Assembly: GCA_964247295.1 (NCBI GenBank)
Contig: CAXTTV010000218.1
Location: forward strand, 1-7,781
Source of the DNA: CAXTTV01 sp964247295
Lineage (GTDB): Bacteria > Chloroflexota > Ktedonobacteria > Ktedonobacterales > Ktedonobacteraceae
Direction of reading: 5' to 3'
DNA: 7,781 bases
In this document: in pieces, positions 5,852 through 7,781 of the stretch
How positions within the stretch are numbered: position 1 is the stretch's first letter
Layout: every line of letters starts with the position of its first letter
Notes under the pieces: generated by a model
Told to the model about the DNA's origin: nothing
The model's database searches: none
What the model saw: the letters and a program-made list of their open reading frames with translations, nothing else
Position numbers and translations under genes: made by a program

Positions 5852-7114
5852 TTAATCCAGGTAGTCCTTCAACTTACGGCTACGACTGGGATGGCGCAGC
5901 TTACGCAGAGCCTTAGCTTCAATCTGGCGGATGCGTTCGCGAGTGACATGAAACTCCTTACCAACCTCTTCGAGGGTGCGACTGCGACCATCATCGAGGC
6001 CAAAGCGGAGCTGCAAAACCTTGCGTTCGCGCTCGGTAAGACTATCCAGAACATCCTCGACCTGCTCCTTCAGAAGCTGATGACTCGCGGCATCGGCAGG
6101 GGCGAGAGCCGTCTGGTCCTCGATAAAATCGCCGAGATGGCTATCATCTTCTTCGCCAATCGGAGTCTCCAAGCTGACAGGCTCCTGGCTCACCTTGATA
6201 ATCTCACGCACCTTCTCAGCGCTAATCTCCATCTGCTCGGCGATCTCCTCGGACGTAGGCTCGCGCCCAAGATCTTGAAGCAGGCGGCGACTGATACGGA
6301 TCAGGCGATTAATTGTCTCGACCATATGGACCGGAATACGGATCGTACGGGCCTGATCGGCGATCGCGCGTGTGATCGCCTGCCGAATCCACCAGGTTGC
6401 GTACGTACTAAACTTAAAGCCTTTAGCGTAATCAAACTTTTCGACGGCACGGATCAGGCCGATATTCCCCTCCTGAATCAGATCCAGCAGGCTCATCCCA
6501 CGTCCAATATACTTTTTAGCAACGCTTACAACCAGGCGAAGGTTAGCTTCAGTCAGGCGACGCTGGGCCTCCTCACCGTCGTCTACAATGCGACGGCTGG
6601 GGTGGGGCTTGAGGCGCTCGGCTTTGCCACGCTCCATACGCTGAGCCAGACGGATCTCTTCCTCAGCCGAAAGCAGAGGCACGCGACCAATCTCGCGCAG
6701 GTACATCCGTACAGGATCATCCAGGCTGCTCTCCAGATCCGCAACTACAATACCCATACCTTCATTCATATCTTCCCACTTCGAGTTTGCCATCTCTTCA
6801 GCATCCATTTCTTCAGGTCCTGGCTCCCAGTCGGCGGGTGGCTCCTTGGTAGGATCTAGAGCGTCCATAGGTACTTCGTCCTGCAACTTGGAAAACAGGT
6901 CATAAGAGACATGTTCATCGAGGGGAGCTACAAGGCTCCCGCTTGGAGTCGCATGAGAATGATGACCCATACCTTCGATTTCAAAAACAGGTTCAGCTTC
7001 TTTTGTTATAACATCTTCAAATGGCGCAAGTGTCTCCTCCCGGACCCGGAGCCGAGAGACTCGCTCATCATTTTTTCCCAAGCGATCTAAAACTTTTTGT
7101 TCCTGATTCACCAT
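5852..7114 (-). CDS. rpoD: Primary sigma factor RpoD (sigma-70, group 1)
   Basis: This 420-residue protein is the housekeeping sigma subunit that directs RNA polymerase to -10/-35 promoters. Region 1.2 lies at about 132-162 (DDPVRMYLREIGRVPLL). Region 2 spans about 181-260, including DLIQEGNIGLIRAVEKFD (211-228, core binding) and FSTYATWWIRQAITRAI (235-251, -10 recognition and melting). Region 3 is at about 265-335. Region 4 is at about 354-420, with the -35-binding helix-turn-helix at about 380-407 (TLEEVGKEFHVTRERIRQIE). The first 130 residues are acidic and poorly conserved, and I see no recognisable region 1.1. The frame is open further upstream to a TTG at 7204 without a ribosome-binding site; ATG at 7114 is chosen because AAGGGG stands six bases before it. 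It follows dnaG on the same strand with a 125-bp gap, the classic primase-sigma arrangement. Alternative group 2 sigmas are less likely given this context. Confidence 0.96.
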   Translation of the reverse strand: MVNQEQKVLDRLGKNDERVSRLRVREETLAPFEDVITKEAEPVFEIEGMGHHSHATPSGSLVAPLDEHVSYDLFSKLQDEVPMDALDPTKEPPADWEPGPEEMDAEEMANSKWEDMNEGMGIVVADLESSLDDPVRMYLREIGRVPLLSAEEEIRLAQRMERGKAERLKPHPSRRIVDDGEEAQRRLTEANLRLVVSVAKKYIGRGMSLLDLIQEGNIGLIRAVEKFDYAKGFKFSTYATWWIRQAITRAIADQARTIRIPVHMVETINRLIRISRRLLQDLGREPTSEEIAEQMEISAEKVREIIKVSQEPVSLETPIGEEDDSHLGDFIEDQTALAPADAASHQLLKEQVEDVLDSLTERERKVLQLRFGLDDGRSRTLEEVGKEFHVTRERIRQIEAKALRKLRHPSRSRKLKDYLD

Positions 7115-7120
7115 TGGCTT

Positions 7121-7126
7121 CCCCTT
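7121..7126 (-). promoter_or_regulatory. Ribosome-binding site that fixes the rpoD start
   Basis: The minus strand reads AAGGGG here, six bases before ATG at 7112-7114. The longer in-frame start (TTG at 7202-7204) has no purine-rich site ahead of it, so this element supports the 420-residue form of RpoD. Confidence 0.65.
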
Positions 7127-7239
7127 ATTAGAAAACAGGCGAATAAAAAAAGAAAAAAATGTACCTGTCTTCTTAGTCCATATTGATAATAGATGAAGTC
7201 TCAAAATTCCACGTCACATACGCCCGGCAAGCTTATTCT

Positions 7240-7781
7240 CTACCCTTGTAAAGACGTTAATGAGTCTAACGTTCGCAACTGCTGATATATGAGCATTGAG
7301 CGCTGTATCAATTGTCTCGCTGATGTGACATCACCAGAAGCTTCTGCCTCTTGAATAAGGTACCGAAGTTCAATATTCGTCTGTTGTAAACGCGATCTTT
7401 TTAACCTGGCTGCGCACTGAACAGCGTCTTTAACCAGACCAGCTCCATCCTTTGGCGATCTCGCTGCGGCATTATTCCGCGCGCGTTCCACTGTATCTAA
7501 GAGCGCGGAAGGTATAAGCTGTTCAATGGATTGATTTGAGGAGGAAAGACCACGTTTATCCCATGAGCTGAGTATGTGGTACAACTCGCGCGTATCTGTT
7601 CCAGCAAAGTCACTATCGGTAATTATATCACAAACATGCTGACTTATTGCAGGATTTAGAAGGAGTAGCCCAATCAGGTAGTCCTCCCATTGTATCTTAT
7701 CTTTGCTGTTTCTGTCAAGTAAAGATCCCCTACCCTCAAGCCTCTCCCCTTTCCCCTCTACTGACGTGTTTGCGCCGCCTC
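7240..7781 (-). CDS. dnaG: DNA primase DnaG, C-terminal part (runs off the window)
   Basis: The frame is open from the right window edge to a TAG at 7240-7242, giving the last 179 residues. DnaG makes the RNA primers for DNA replication. What is visible is the C-terminal helicase-binding domain: after a low-complexity linker (GERLEGRGS), the segment EDYLIGLLLLNPAISQHV and the following SDFAGTDTRELYHIL match the start of the primase C-terminal helical bundle. The end, with LRYLIQEAEASGDVTSARQL and IYQQLRTLDSL, matches the last helices that contact DnaB. The zinc-binding and TOPRIM catalytic domains would lie beyond the window. A TTG at 7582-7584 is an internal leucine codon, not a start. Position directly upstream of rpoD on the same strand strongly supports the call. 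The 125-bp gap to rpoD shows no terminator, so read-through is likely. Confidence 0.87.
   Translation of the reverse strand, partial: GGANTSVEGKGERLEGRGSLLDRNSKDKIQWEDYLIGLLLLNPAISQHVCDIITDSDFAGTDTRELYHILSSWDKRGLSSSNQSIEQLIPSALLDTVERARNNAAARSPKDGAGLVKDAVQCAARLKRSRLQQTNIELRYLIQEAEASGDVTSARQLIQRSMLIYQQLRTLDSLTSLQG

Noticed and set aside
5750..6859. A 369-codon open frame on the plus strand opposite rpoD
   Set aside because: It lies antisense to the unmistakable rpoD, its product resembles no protein I know, and it has no sensible ribosome-binding site at its start. It is a shadow of the sigma-factor codons.
7115..7239. A separate rpoD promoter in the dnaG-rpoD gap
   Set aside because: TTGAGA followed by TATGGA on the minus strand is the best pair I found and matches the -10 consensus at only three positions; read-through from dnaG is the simpler account.

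Overview
The window reads as a stretch of bacterial chromosome with a GC content near 50%. The dnaG-rpoD gene order on the minus strand is the conserved core of the macromolecular synthesis (primase-sigma) operon. Together with the style of the efflux operon and the CpaF/TadA-type ATPase, this suggests a monoderm-like, soil-type bacterium. My best guess is a Ktedonobacteria-like Chloroflexota. That placement is an impression from protein style, not something the bases prove.

Layout. Positions 1-252 are non-coding and carry a promoter followed by two near-identical palindromic operators spaced 20 bp apart. A plus-strand operon follows: a TetR-family repressor (253-882), a 14-helix DHA2-type MFS drug exporter (926-2569), a short EmrA-like membrane fusion protein without the usual coiled-coil hairpin (2661-3347), and a single-pass membrane protein of unknown function (3420-3992). 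It ends at a strong hairpin terminator (4019-4058). Converging on that terminator from the minus strand is an orphan CpaF/TadA-like secretion ATPase (4073-5500), several of whose catalytic motifs are altered. The 351-bp gap at 5501-5851 is unusually rich in signals: a 25% GC block with three DnaA boxes, a 9-bp tandem repeat and the rpoD terminator. The rest of the minus strand is the primary sigma factor rpoD (5852-7114) and the 3' end of dnaG (7240 to the window edge).

How the parts work together. The first three plus-strand genes form a self-regulated efflux cassette: the repressor probably binds the paired palindromes over its own promoter and releases them when a toxic ligand appears, inducing the pump and its adaptor. 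The fourth gene travels with them and may be an accessory subunit. The minus-strand block is housekeeping (replication priming and transcription initiation), with the ATPase gene as a separate unit placed after the rpoD terminator. The most unusual items are the DnaA-box cluster outside any gene and the ATPase with an arginine in place of the Walker A lysine.
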